64,000 nt of DNA from Acidianus infernus. GTDB lineage: Archaea; Thermoproteota; Thermoprotei_A; Sulfolobales; Sulfolobaceae. The position numbers and the translations under genes were made by a program. Of the stretch, positions 17,865 through 26,117 are shown one piece after another (within the stretch, counting starts at the first letter, position 1; each line of letters starts with the position of its first letter). The notes beneath the pieces were generated by a model that was given only the letters and a program-made list of their open reading frames with translations, ran no database searches and was not told where the DNA came from. The stretch is from contig NZ_WFIY01000004.1 of the NCBI RefSeq assembly GCF_009729545.1, forward strand, positions 470,001 to 534,000. Direction: 5' to 3'.

Positions 17865-18567
17865 ATTATTAGCATTTAAGGATAGAGAGAAGATTAATGG
17901 AGAAGTGCTTAAAGCTTTCGTAAATTCTGCAAGATACGACCCTTTTTCTCCATATAAATCTCACCCAGATGGTTGGGGCTTTATCATTTTTATAAAGAAG
18001 AATGGAATCTGGAGAAGCTTATATTATAGGTCTCCAGAACCAATATTTCAAGATGATCTCTCTACTCTTACTTCAATTAAAGGCGAAGAAATAATGGGAA
18101 TAATTCATGCCAGAAAGGCTGGTAAGAAATTTTTACAAGGACTAGCTCATGCACATCCTTACCATATAAGGGCTGGAGTTTATGATTTGTATTTTGCACA
18201 TAACGGCTCAATATTGCGTAATACATTTGAAAATCCTTCCTTACCTTACACGGATAGTTATATGTTTTTATTAAAGATTGCTGAAGGAATTGGTAAATCT
18301 AACGACGTTAAGGAATCTTTTAGATTCACATTTAATAGCCTAAAGGAATACTCAACTAGCCTTAATTCTGCTTTGCTTTCTTACTCTGAAGGTGAAGGTC
18401 CACTAATTCAAATTGGCTATTATTATAATAAAAAGGAAGCATTAGATGCTTCTGAAGAATACTTTAAGCTTTATACTTGGAGAAATTATGTATTTTCATC
18501 AACAATAAAATATTATCTCGGTAATGCTGATAATGAACTTGTTTATGGAGATATAATATATTTATAA
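17857..18567 (+). CDS. Class II (Ntn-type) glutamine amidotransferase domain protein
   Basis: 236 residues. Cys2 directly after the initiator Met (MCRLLAF) is the expected N-terminal nucleophile once Met is removed; then HPDGWGF and the HARKAG and AHNGSI blocks match YafJ/EgtC-type class II glutaminase domains. No synthetase domain is attached, so it either passes ammonia to another protein or hydrolyses a gamma-glutamyl amide (EgtC-like). The start overlaps the RNase Z-like gene by 8 nt, indicating co-transcription without a clear functional link. Confidence 0.82.
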   Translation: MCRLLAFKDREKINGEVLKAFVNSARYDPFSPYKSHPDGWGFIIFIKKNGIWRSLYYRSPEPIFQDDLSTLTSIKGEEIMGIIHARKAGKKFLQGLAHAHPYHIRAGVYDLYFAHNGSILRNTFENPSLPYTDSYMFLLKIAEGIGKSNDVKESFRFTFNSLKEYSTSLNSALLSYSEGEGPLIQIGYYYNKKEALDASEEYFKLYTWRNYVFSSTIKYYLGNADNELVYGDIIYL

Positions 18568-18623
18568 TGATTGTTTTAACTTTAGATACTCAGACTTAAA
18601 ACTTTGAAAAGAAATATTAGAAC

Positions 18624-18884
18624 ATGGCGCTTGAATTAGAGAATTTAGAAAGAAGATATCTTGACGAAAAAGGATTCAGAATTTATGAGAGACCTGCTAA
18701 CGGTTACGAAATTGCCTTCAGATATATACCAATAAATTCGGTGAAAGAAATAATAGTATATAAGATAGAGAATGGAAAGGAAACTCAAATAGCTCAGTTC
18801 TCAAGCCTTGACAATCCTTTAGACGTTGCAAAATCTTTAGAAGAATATCCTCAAGGGTTAACACAAGAGTTCTTCAATTATTAA
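18624..18884 (+). CDS. Conserved-looking small protein of unknown function
   Basis: 86 residues, ATG start at 18624. It has no signal peptide and no membrane segment. The composition is balanced and soluble (MALELENLERRYLDEKGF at the start; PQGLTQEFFNY at the end). I do not recognise a family. It sits 56 nt after the amidotransferase gene and 68 nt before the TnpB-like gene, on the same strand, but has a cttaaaact TATA-like box about 30 nt upstream, so it may be transcribed alone. Confidence 0.6.
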   Translation: MALELENLERRYLDEKGFRIYERPANGYEIAFRYIPINSVKEIIVYKIENGKETQIAQFSSLDNPLDVAKSLEEYPQGLTQEFFNY

Positions 18885-18952
18885 AATAAAACAATTTTTT
18901 ACATGTCATAGTATAAGTTGTTTCATAAGTAAGTTTTTATATATTTTTATTT

Positions 18953-19774
18953 ATGCCGGAAGAGTTAGTTGAGGCTCAAATCGTAGATTTTGGTAGATTA
19001 AAAGAAATATATAGTGATATTCTATACTATGAAAATTATAAGTCAATATTGAAAAAGACAGGCGGAATAGATCCTCCTCCACCTCAATCTCTACGAGCAT
19101 TACCATTCAGCGGAAGGAGAATTGGACCTCTTAGTTTAATAATTGCAGGAAATGTGATAAAAATAAAAGAAATAGGAGCAATAGTTAAACCTACTAAGGA
19201 AGGTAATCCAGTTTATGCAATAGTCGATTTTTCTCAAGGAATAAAAGTACTTTTAGCTTATGAGGAAGAGAGTCCAATAGTAGGCATAGATTTAGGAATA
19301 AGACATCTCTTTACCATAGTTGCGATAGTTAACCATGGTAAACTATATAAAGTAAAATACGTGGGAGACAAAAAGATGCTCGATATTTTTTCCAAGTATT
19401 TAGGAGAATCTCAAGGCTTAGTATATTTAAACGACATAAGGGAAAGAGTTAGAAAACCGGTAATTGAGACTGTAAAATTCCTGGAGGAGTTGAAACCTAA
19501 AGTTATAGCGATAGAAGATCTTAGGCTTTATGAAGCTAAGGTTGGTAAAGGTTTAAGGGCTATACAAGAGATATTAGAAGAGGAATTATTCAAACGCGGA
19601 ATGAAAGTTAGGAGATTAGATCCCAGAGGTACGTCAAAAATCTGTTCTAGGTGTGGGTATAAAAAAGGAGAAGTATTAGGCTCAATATTTGTTTGTCCAT
19701 CTTGCGGATATAAGGCAGACAGAGACTTCAATGCTGCATATAACCTTGCGTTAAAATGTTATTATACATGCTAA
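18953..19774 (+). CDS. Miniature TnpB-like RuvC protein, stand-alone
   Basis: 273 residues, against about 380-420 for TnpB of IS200/IS605 elements. The RuvC catalytic set looks complete: Asp113 (GIDLG), Glu188 (AIEDL), Asp258 (DRDFNAA), and the zinc ribbon has Cys231/Cys234 and Cys248/Cys251 with the family's preceding DPRGTSKICS. The end of the WED-like barrel is also recognisable (IAGNVIKIKEIGAIV, 64-78). Missing are most of the N-terminal WED/REC region and the long basic helical insert normally found between RuvC-I and RuvC-II. No TnpA gene and no obvious element ends flank it, so it looks immobile, possibly domesticated. RNA-guided activity is untested; loss of REC may rule it out. It converges with the HDAC-like gene, overlapping 4 nt. 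Confidence 0.85.
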   Translation: MPEELVEAQIVDFGRLKEIYSDILYYENYKSILKKTGGIDPPPPQSLRALPFSGRRIGPLSLIIAGNVIKIKEIGAIVKPTKEGNPVYAIVDFSQGIKVLLAYEEESPIVGIDLGIRHLFTIVAIVNHGKLYKVKYVGDKKMLDIFSKYLGESQGLVYLNDIRERVRKPVIETVKFLEELKPKVIAIEDLRLYEAKVGKGLRAIQEILEEELFKRGMKVRRLDPRGTSKICSRCGYKKGEVLGSIFVCPSCGYKADRDFNAAYNLALKCYYTC

Positions 19775-20739
19775 ATCTTCCAATAGTTTCTTAATATCTC
19801 CTTCTCTTTTTCAAGATAATCAAAGAATCTTGATTTCACTGAATCAGGAGATTTCTCTTCGGCATAGTCAGCTATTTCTCCTTTCAATCCTTTTATAAAT
19901 GCTGGAAGACCTCTCTCTAGTCCTATGCCGTAGCCTCCTTCTAATACTCCGGCAGAATACTTGCCTTTACCTAAGGAACCTAAATTGTAAAAAGTGTATT
20001 CTGTCAAATTAAGGGAAGCTAGTCCATCACCTTTAAATCCATCAAAACCTGCAGAGAAAATTATATATGCAGGTTTAAAATCCTCAAGAATACTTTGAAT
20101 TAATGGAAATAATTCCTCATAAAGATCATCTGAACCTCTAGGAGGAATGAGAAGATTAACCTTAGTCCCTTCTGCCTCTCCTTTACCCACCATTTCTGGG
20201 AATCCAGTGCCGGGAAATATAGTTTTAGGATCTTGATGAATATCTATATGAAGGACTTCTGGGTCATCATAAAAAATTTCCTGAGTTCCATTACCATAAT
20301 GAACATCAAAATCTATTATTGCAACATGTTTCAACGCCTTTTTCCTAACTACGTAAGCTACATTATTAAAAATACAAAAACCTAAAGTTGGGGCATTAAA
20401 TGCTCTCCCATTTTTGCCTGCATGATGTCCCGGAGGTCTAACTAGTGCAAAGCCTTGTAATTCAAAGGCTTTTAATGCTCCGCCTAAGGCATACAGGGCG
20501 GTCTCATAGGTTTTATCATTAGCGTAAGTGTCAGCATCGATCCATTTCTCCCCTTTAATATTCCTTATTTTCTCAACATAATCTTCAGAGTGAACAATTT
20601 GAGGATCTTCAACTTTGATGGGTTCAACTATTTTCTCTCCTTTTAATGAACTTAAAGCTCTAGTTAATCTATCTGGATTTTCAACATGATGCATTGAGGA
20701 GTAATGTTCTTTATATTTATCTGAGTAAACTATATACAC
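19771..20739 (-). CDS. Histone deacetylase/acetoin-utilisation (AcuC) family zinc deacetylase
   Basis: 322 residues. The HDAC active site is complete: the tandem histidines RPPGHHAG (His105, His106), zinc ligands Asp145 and His147 (DFDVHYGNGT), third ligand Asp233 (SAGFDGF), and the transition-state Tyr270 in EGGYG. Archaeal members act on acetylated proteins or small molecules such as polyamines; Sulfolobales have no histones, so Alba or metabolic substrates are alternatives. Start ATG at 20739. The gene is downstream of the ribokinase-like gene on the same strand with about 100 nt between, and probably has its own promoter. Confidence 0.88.
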   Translation of the reverse strand: MYIVYSDKYKEHYSSMHHVENPDRLTRALSSLKGEKIVEPIKVEDPQIVHSEDYVEKIRNIKGEKWIDADTYANDKTYETALYALGGALKAFELQGFALVRPPGHHAGKNGRAFNAPTLGFCIFNNVAYVVRKKALKHVAIIDFDVHYGNGTQEIFYDDPEVLHIDIHQDPKTIFPGTGFPEMVGKGEAEGTKVNLLIPPRGSDDLYEELFPLIQSILEDFKPAYIIFSAGFDGFKGDGLASLNLTEYTFYNLGSLGKGKYSAGVLEGGYGIGLERGLPAFIKGLKGEIADYAEEKSPDSVKSRFFDYLEKEKEILRNYWKI

Positions 20740-20839
20740 GCGTTTAGGTAGAATATTAAAAACTAAAAATCTATCTTAACGACCATGAGCTTAAATATCG
20801 TCTCTTTGGCTAATATCCTCGGGTAAAGAACAATATCCT

Positions 20840-21745
20840 TCAATTTCTTCTTTCTTCTTCTCTCCTTCTATCTTTTTCATTTCTCTTTTCCTTTTCGACA
20901 AATTCCCTCACCTCTTCCCACTTTGGTCCTATTGCACCTATTTTAGTTACTGAATAGGAGGCAATAATATTTGCGAATTCTACTGCCGACTCTAAATCCT
21001 CGCCTTTTTCTAAGGAATGGGCTAAAGCTGCATTAAAAACATCTCCTGCACCAGTAGTATCTATAGCCTTAACTTTTGGGGCAGAAATTAGAACTCTTTT
21101 ATCTTTAGTTGCAATCAATGCACCTCTTTCGCCTAGGGTTACTATTACTGCCATCTTTACTTTCTTAAGTAAGATATTAAGACCGTATTCAATATCGTCT
21201 GCGCTTGTCAACTCCTTAAATTCGATTTCATTAGGAGTTAAAATATCGACGTAATTCAGTATAGAATAATCAGAAATATTTGCAGGCGCGGGATTTAGTA
21301 TTCTTATTCCTTCAAATCTCTGTAAGGCTTTCTTAACTACATTTTCTCTAATCTCCATTTGTGTTAAAAGTATTCCATCGTCAAGCTCTACGTCGTCTTC
21401 ATTAAGTTCATAGTTTGCGCCTCTGTTAACTACTATCATTGTTTCCCCTCTTTTATTAACTAAAATGTAAGCAGAACCCGTGTAGGTATTTTTAATTTTT
21501 ACTCCAGAAGTATCTACTCCTTCCTCTTTCCAAAATCTGAGAGCATCTTTACCTCTCTCATCATTACCTACGGCGACAATTAACCTCACTTTAGACCCTA
21601 ATCTTGCTGCAGAAACTGCCTGATTTGAACCTTTACCTCCATGAGATACTATTATTTCCTTTGCAAAAATTGTTTCTCCTACTGCTGGGAATTCTTCAAC
21701 TCTTATTATGTAATCAGTATTATAACTTCCAACTACGTAAATCAT
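20840..21745 (-). CDS. PfkB-family sugar kinase (ribokinase-like)
   Basis: 301 residues. PfkB signatures: the N-terminal GGKGSNQAVSAARLG (substrate-binding, anion hole region) and the C-terminal DTTGAGDVFNAAL with the catalytic Asp of GAGD. The GGKGSNQA spelling is typical of ribokinase, which phosphorylates ribose at O5; other pentose or nucleoside substrates are possible. The last 14 residues (KRNEKDRRREEERRN region) form an unusually charged tail beyond the family end. The ATG abuts the stop of thiDN without a gap, so both are translated from one mRNA. Confidence 0.85.
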   Translation of the reverse strand: MIYVVGSYNTDYIIRVEEFPAVGETIFAKEIIVSHGGKGSNQAVSAARLGSKVRLIVAVGNDERGKDALRFWKEEGVDTSGVKIKNTYTGSAYILVNKRGETMIVVNRGANYELNEDDVELDDGILLTQMEIRENVVKKALQRFEGIRILNPAPANISDYSILNYVDILTPNEIEFKELTSADDIEYGLNILLKKVKMAVIVTLGERGALIATKDKRVLISAPKVKAIDTTGAGDVFNAALAHSLEKGEDLESAVEFANIIASYSVTKIGAIGPKWEEVREFVEKEKRNEKDRRREEERRN

Positions 21746-22951
21746 TTACTTTAATCCCTCTATTTTCTTCTTTAATTCTTCTACACTATCCGCAACCAAA
21801 ATTATTTTGCCATTAATAGTTATGGCATCTGAGTTTATTCCGCTTTCTGATAATTTTATCTTATTTTCTTCTGCAAGTGATAGAATCTTATCATTAGGAG
21901 AGATAATTACACCTATTTTTTTACCACTCCTTTTTAGAGCTTCATATATGTCATTTTTCTTCCAATTAACTAGAAGAGGACCATCAATCTTTAACCAATC
22001 AAGATATCTAATTATTCCACCAGCAAGAGTTACAAAATCTCCGTACTTTGTTAAATAACCAACGTTTGATTTATCGTTCTCACTAATTAAATCCTTGAAA
22101 GTCTTTTCTTCTTTCTTTTCAATAAAATAGAGTAAATCTTCCAATTCCTCTCTAGCAATCTCCTTTTCTATTAGAGCTTCGGGATACGCAAATGGATCCA
22201 CAGGACCGTGACCTTTGCCTAAGTCTAAAGAATATTTTATAGCAAAGGTTGTAAATTCCCTCGCTTTCTTAACGGCATCCTTTAACTTGAAGCCTTTAGC
22301 TAAATAAGCAGTTATTGAGGCAGAAAATACATCTCCACTACCGTGAGTATTATTAGTCTCTATTTTCTCCCCTTTAAGCTCCAATTCTTCACCATCTATT
22401 ATTGCATAATCTAGACCAAATTGAGAACCGCCCTTTACTACTACATTAACTGAATATTTCTCGTATAGTTCCCTAGCCGATTTCTTTAACCCCTCTTCGC
22501 TCTCTATTTTCTTGCCTATAAGTTTCTCAGCCTCAAACTTGTTAGGAGTAATAATCAATGAATCTCTCATCAATAATTTTATAGATGAAACTACGTCTTC
22601 CGTTACTAGCGAAGCTCCCGATTTCGCAACCATTACTGGATCTAAAATAAGATTGATCTTATACTCTTCCACCTTCTTTTTTACTGTCTCGATCACTTTT
22701 GTTGAAGCTAACATTCCGGTTTTAGCGTATCTAGGATTTAGGTCCTTCATTACGGCGTCAAATTGCGCCTCAATAAAATCAGGAGGAACTTCCATTACTC
22801 TGGTTACTTCAAAAGTATTCTGGGCAGTTAGACCAGTAACAATAACCGTGCCGAAAACTCCGAGAGACGTAAAAGTCTTTAAATCAGCTTGTAGCCCTGC
22901 TCCTCCTCCTGAGTCGCTTCCTGCAATAGTCATTACTACCGGTCTTATCAC
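21746..22951 (-). CDS. thiDN: Bifunctional HMP/HMP-P kinase ThiD fused to thiamine-phosphate synthase ThiN
   Basis: 401 residues. Residues 1-260 are ThiD: TIAGSDSGGGAGLQADLKTF and NNTHGSGDVFSASI (ATP/catalytic Asp). From about 270 onward comes a ThiN domain, the archaeal replacement for ThiE, which joins HMP-PP and thiazole phosphate to thiamine phosphate. The fusion is known in archaea and performs the last steps of thiamine phosphate synthesis in one chain. It lies 34 nt after the cas4 gene and directly before the ribokinase-like gene. An upstream promoter was not sought here; the operon context suggests transcription from the GT2 gene onward. Confidence 0.9.
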   Translation of the reverse strand: MIRPVVMTIAGSDSGGGAGLQADLKTFTSLGVFGTVIVTGLTAQNTFEVTRVMEVPPDFIEAQFDAVMKDLNPRYAKTGMLASTKVIETVKKKVEEYKINLILDPVMVAKSGASLVTEDVVSSIKLLMRDSLIITPNKFEAEKLIGKKIESEEGLKKSARELYEKYSVNVVVKGGSQFGLDYAIIDGEELELKGEKIETNNTHGSGDVFSASITAYLAKGFKLKDAVKKAREFTTFAIKYSLDLGKGHGPVDPFAYPEALIEKEIAREELEDLLYFIEKKEEKTFKDLISENDKSNVGYLTKYGDFVTLAGGIIRYLDWLKIDGPLLVNWKKNDIYEALKRSGKKIGVIISPNDKILSLAEENKIKLSESGINSDAITINGKIILVADSVEELKKKIEGLK

Positions 22952-22985
22952 GAGTTAAAAGATTCGTTATAATTCTTAACCTTTT

Positions 22986-23591
22986 CTACTTCTTATTAGG
23001 GCAAACTATTGAGAACACGCAATATTCGCATTCCCAAGCAAAACGCGGTGAAGGACTTAACGAAATATTTTCTTGGACTAACTTAATTATTGTAGCCTCA
23101 TCTAATGGCTTATCCACAGTAAATTCTGTGAACCTTTCTGGTGTAACATAAAATAGAATTCCCTTCTTAGCTCCAAATAACCATAAATAAGCTTGAAGCT
23201 GCATTAAGTGATGCTTATGAGGCAATCCTTTGTCTCCTCTGGCACTCTTTATTTCTACTATAATTTTTTCCTCGCCCTTCTGTAAAATAATATCTGCCCT
23301 ACCTTTTATTTTTACAACCTTTTCTCCTAAATTTACTTCCTTTTCTCCTTCAACCTCTGAAATCACTTTATAGCCTTCAATTTCATTAAAGGTCTCTAAA
23401 CCCATATGTATTAATTCCCCCATAAGTGTTGAAGGATTGTAAACCTCTGCTATTGCTAATTCCCTGAATTTCTCTTCGTAAACTAGTTTTAATGGACATC
23501 TTACCAGATCTGTAACGTAAAAAGTATCTTTTTCTCTTTGATGAGATAAGTAATCTTCTACCCTCTTTTTTGCTAGGAATTCAACTATCGT
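22986..23591 (-). CDS. cas4: Cas4-type RecB nuclease (SSO0001-like) with a non-ATG start
   Basis: The open frame upstream of the first ATG (23423) is clearly coding and conserved: residues LVRCPLKLVYEEKFRELA include the N-terminal cluster Cys. Counting from an ACG at 23591 gives 201 residues and places the four 4Fe-4S cysteines at 32, 188, 191 and 197 and the nuclease Glu113/Lys115 (VEIKS), which are the numbers I recall for S. solfataricus SSO0001, a 5'-3' exonuclease. No ATG, GTG or TTG exists in frame upstream of 23423. A Shine-Dalgarno-like GGTGAGG ends six to four nt before the ACG. So initiation at ACG, or at the next codon ATA, is likely; an ATG-to-ACG mutation or base-call error is the alternative. 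No CRISPR array or other cas gene is near. Confidence 0.8.
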   Translation of the reverse strand, partial: TIVEFLAKKRVEDYLSHQREKDTFYVTDLVRCPLKLVYEEKFRELAIAEVYNPSTLMGELIHMGLETFNEIEGYKVISEVEGEKEVNLGEKVVKIKGRADIILQKGEEKIIVEIKSARGDKGLPHKHHLMQLQAYLWLFGAKKGILFYVTPERFTEFTVDKPLDEATIIKLVQENISLSPSPRFAWECEYCVFSIVCPNKK

Positions 23592-24768
23592 GAATCCTCA
23601 CCGTTATATTTCCAGTTCTTTCAGTCTTAATCCATTTCTTAGGCATTCTTAAAAGTTCTAGAGAGATTGCTATTAAATTAAGGATTACTACGAGATTCAT
23701 GTAAATGAAAGATAATATTGGATAAAACTCTTCTATCATATGCTTTCTTGAAATCATTATTCCCAGTAATAATGATAGAAAAGATGCAAATGAAATTAAA
23801 CTAACAACGACTATGTAAATTTCTGATGGATATAGGAGAACTAAAGAGTAGTTCACTAGATTTAATACCATAAAAACTGGAGTTGCTACAATTAATATTG
23901 CATCTATTACCCTCCAATCAAATTTTACCTTCTCTACCTTGAGACTTACTTCAAAATGCCCTCTGTACCATCTAAGCCTCTGTTTTATTAGCATTCTTAA
24001 GCTAACTGGCACTTCTCTCCAAGCTACGATAGATGGAGAATAAATTATCTTGTAACCGCTGGATATTATTTTCAGACTGAGATCAAGGTCTTCAGTTAAA
24101 GAGTTCTCGTTCCATCCGCCTAAACCTTCTAGTACAGATTTTCTTATGAAAGAGCAAGTGCCCTCTAACGGAACAAAGAAGCCTAGCCTAGCTCTTCCGC
24201 TTATTGAGTATTCATAAAATAATTCTTCAAGAGAAGCAAATCTCGCTATTGCACTTTCCCTAACGTTTATTGGAACTAGTCTACCTTGAACTCCTGCTAC
24301 TTTAGGATCTTCAAATTTGACTGAGGCATAAGCTAAAGTATCCAACCTTGGCACAGTATCCGCGTCAAAAATTCCGATTATTTCGCCTTTAGCTATTCTT
24401 AATGCATAATTTAATGCTCTACTTTTTCCGTTAATTACTCTTCTAGTATTACTTTCTAAATGAATGCATGAAATATTATCATACATTAACTTATAGGAAT
24501 TACAAACCTCTAGGGTCTTATCAGTAGATCCGTCTTCCACTACGATTATCTCATACTTAGATCTATCGTATTCTTGGTTTTCCAATCTATCTAATAGTCT
24601 TCCAAGAACTTTTTCCTCGTTTTTTGCCGGAATAATTAAGGAAAAAGATACGCCAGATGGATTTTTATATTCTTTTGGATTCCATCTAATTCCTACAATT
24701 GCTAAGAATGAATTATATATACTCCAGGCAGATACTAACGAACTTAATATTACTATTACATAAAGCAC
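23581..24768 (-). CDS. Membrane-bound processive-type family 2 glycosyltransferase
   Basis: 395 residues. One N-terminal membrane helix (1-22), then a GT-A domain with VVEDGSTD, FDADTV (metal-binding DxD) and the processive-type signatures EDLDLS and QRLRWYRG, and three to four C-terminal helices (about 285-380). This resembles cellulose synthase-like/hyaluronan-type enzymes such as IcaA that polymerise sugars through the membrane. The polymer is unknown; an extracellular polysaccharide is a fair guess. It is first in the minus-strand group with cas4, thiDN and the kinase; its last codons overlap the start region of cas4. Confidence 0.85.
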   Translation of the reverse strand: MLYVIVILSSLVSAWSIYNSFLAIVGIRWNPKEYKNPSGVSFSLIIPAKNEEKVLGRLLDRLENQEYDRSKYEIIVVEDGSTDKTLEVCNSYKLMYDNISCIHLESNTRRVINGKSRALNYALRIAKGEIIGIFDADTVPRLDTLAYASVKFEDPKVAGVQGRLVPINVRESAIARFASLEELFYEYSISGRARLGFFVPLEGTCSFIRKSVLEGLGGWNENSLTEDLDLSLKIISSGYKIIYSPSIVAWREVPVSLRMLIKQRLRWYRGHFEVSLKVEKVKFDWRVIDAILIVATPVFMVLNLVNYSLVLLYPSEIYIVVVSLISFASFLSLLLGIMISRKHMIEEFYPILSFIYMNLVVILNLIAISLELLRMPKKWIKTERTGNITVRIHDS

Positions 24769-24841
24769 AATAATAAGTGCATAAACATGAATATATTTTT
24801 TGTTAAGACAGCGAATGCAGAAACAGTTTTAAACAAAAAGT

Positions 24842-25099
24842 TCAAACTCTTAAGGAACTTATATCTAGAATAAGTTCTCTCATTTGCCTTTTTATCTCTG
24901 CTAAATCCATTTTAGCTCTTCTTATTCCGTAAGGACTCCTACTCTCTATAATTTTACCTACGCCATAGATTAATGCGCCAGATACTGTAGTTATATGAAA
25001 TGGGTCATCAAGTCCCCATAATATGAATTTTCCAACACCTTTAATAGTCTTGCCTTTTGGCTCATAATCTCCTAATATACCGAGCACATCTTTAGCCAT
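24842..25099 (-). CDS. Small protein of unknown function
   Basis: 85 residues, ATG at 25099. N-terminal half has short hydrophobic stretches (GVGKFILWGL, GALIYGVGKII) but no clear membrane helix; the C-terminus (AKMDLAEIKRQMRELILDIS) is a probable amphipathic or coiled-coil helix. No family recognised. It is followed 73 nt later by the GT2 gene on the same strand. Confidence 0.55.
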   Translation of the reverse strand: MAKDVLGILGDYEPKGKTIKGVGKFILWGLDDPFHITTVSGALIYGVGKIIESRSPYGIRRAKMDLAEIKRQMRELILDISSLRV

Positions 25100-25397
25100 G
25101 ATTCTAGAATTATCTTATAATAAATTTTAGCTATCACTCATGTCTTACTAAACAATAAAATAAGTTTCTAGGGAGGTAATTCACCTATGCCTTCTAGCCC
25201 ATTTCATAATATAACGCCTTGAAATTATAAAATAATATCTATTAAACAAAGCCCTACTTCTTAAATGATAAAGCCTACTTTTGTAACCCATACTTTATAC
25301 ACTCATCATACATTTATAAATTAACGCTAAAAATATACAAACTATTACTAAGTTGGAGTAACTATAAGTTAAAAGGAAAACTAATTTAATAGATAGT
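25100..25397. other. Intergenic stretch without recognised feature
   Basis: About 300 nt between the 85-residue gene (minus) and the peroxiredoxin promoter. It is A+T-rich. The only local structure noted is aggtaattcacct at about 25175-25187, a 4-bp inverted repeat directly ahead of an 11-codon open frame; I do not consider that a gene. Confidence 0.4.
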
Positions 25398-25405
25398 TTT
25401 AAATA
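25398..25405 (+). promoter_or_regulatory. TATA box of the peroxiredoxin gene
   Basis: The octamer tttaaata sits 29 nt before the ATG at 25434. Transcription would begin only a few nt upstream of the start codon, the usual near-leaderless arrangement in this order. Confidence 0.55.
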
Positions 25406-25433
25406 GTACTAAGTCTATATTATATTAGAGAAC

Positions 25434-26117
25434 ATGTCGGAAGCATATAGAATACCGTTAATCGGTGAAAAATTCCCAGAAATGGAAGTAGATACAACTC
25501 ATGGAAAGATAAAATTGCCAGATGCGTATAAAGGAAAATGGTTTGTACTTTTCAGCCATCCTGGAGATTTTACGCCAGTATGTACTACTGAATTCGTGTC
25601 TTTTGCAAAGAAATATGAAGAATTCAAAAAGCTGAATACCGAACTTATAGGACTTTCTGTAGATAGTAACATAAGCCACATAGAATGGGTTAATTGGATA
25701 GAGCAAAACCTTAAGGTCGAAGTACCTTTCCCAATAATTGCAGATCCTATGGGTAACGTTGCTAAAAGGTTAGGAATGATACACGCAGAATCTTCTACAG
25801 CCGCAGTAAGGGCGGTATTTATTGTTGACGATAAGGGAACTATAAGATTGATCATGTATTATCCGCTTGAAATAGGAAGAAACATTAACGAAATACTTAG
25901 GTCAATAAAGGCTTTACAAATAGTTGACAGAACTGGTGCAGTGGTACCTGCTAATTGGCCTAAGAACGAGATAATAGGAGATAACTTACTTAATCCTCCG
26001 CCAAGAACAGTGAAAGAAAGCAAACTTCGATTACAGCAATTTAAAGGCTATGCCTGGTGGTTAACGTATAGAGAAGCTGATAAGAAAGACGTAGAAGAGA
26101 CTGAAAAATATATTTAA
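25434..26117 (+). CDS. Peroxiredoxin (AhpC/TSA, Prx6/archaeal type)
   Basis: 227 residues. The peroxidatic Cys is in the invariant DFTPVCTTE motif (about Cys51), with the supporting Arg in AVRAVFIVDDKG. The long C-terminal part (residues 150-227, with PANWPKNE and NPPPRT) is that of the archaeal Prx6-like subgroup that forms decamers. No resolving-Cys is visible in the C-terminal tail (after residue 180), unlike Aeropyrum Prx with Cys207/213, so it looks like a 1-Cys enzyme. It reduces hydrogen peroxide and organic peroxides in the cytoplasm. Convergent 4-nt overlap with the DUF929 gene. Confidence 0.9.
   Translation: MSEAYRIPLIGEKFPEMEVDTTHGKIKLPDAYKGKWFVLFSHPGDFTPVCTTEFVSFAKKYEEFKKLNTELIGLSVDSNISHIEWVNWIEQNLKVEVPFPIIADPMGNVAKRLGMIHAESSTAAVRAVFIVDDKGTIRLIMYYPLEIGRNINEILRSIKALQIVDRTGAVVPANWPKNEIIGDNLLNPPPRTVKESKLRLQQFKGYAWWLTYREADKKDVEETEKYI

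Noticed and set aside
18885..19800. Active IS200/IS605 element around the TnpB-like gene
   Set aside because: No TnpA gene, no subterminal hairpins and no repeated flanks were seen; genes on both sides are close and intact.
22986..24768. CRISPR-Cas locus
   Set aside because: Only Cas4 is present; no repeats with regular spacers and no other cas gene in 64 kb.
25175..25230. Eleven-codon frame behind ggaggt
   Set aside because: A Shine-Dalgarno-like stretch precedes an ATG, but the frame is tiny, lies far before the peroxiredoxin promoter, and cannot be a leader of it.
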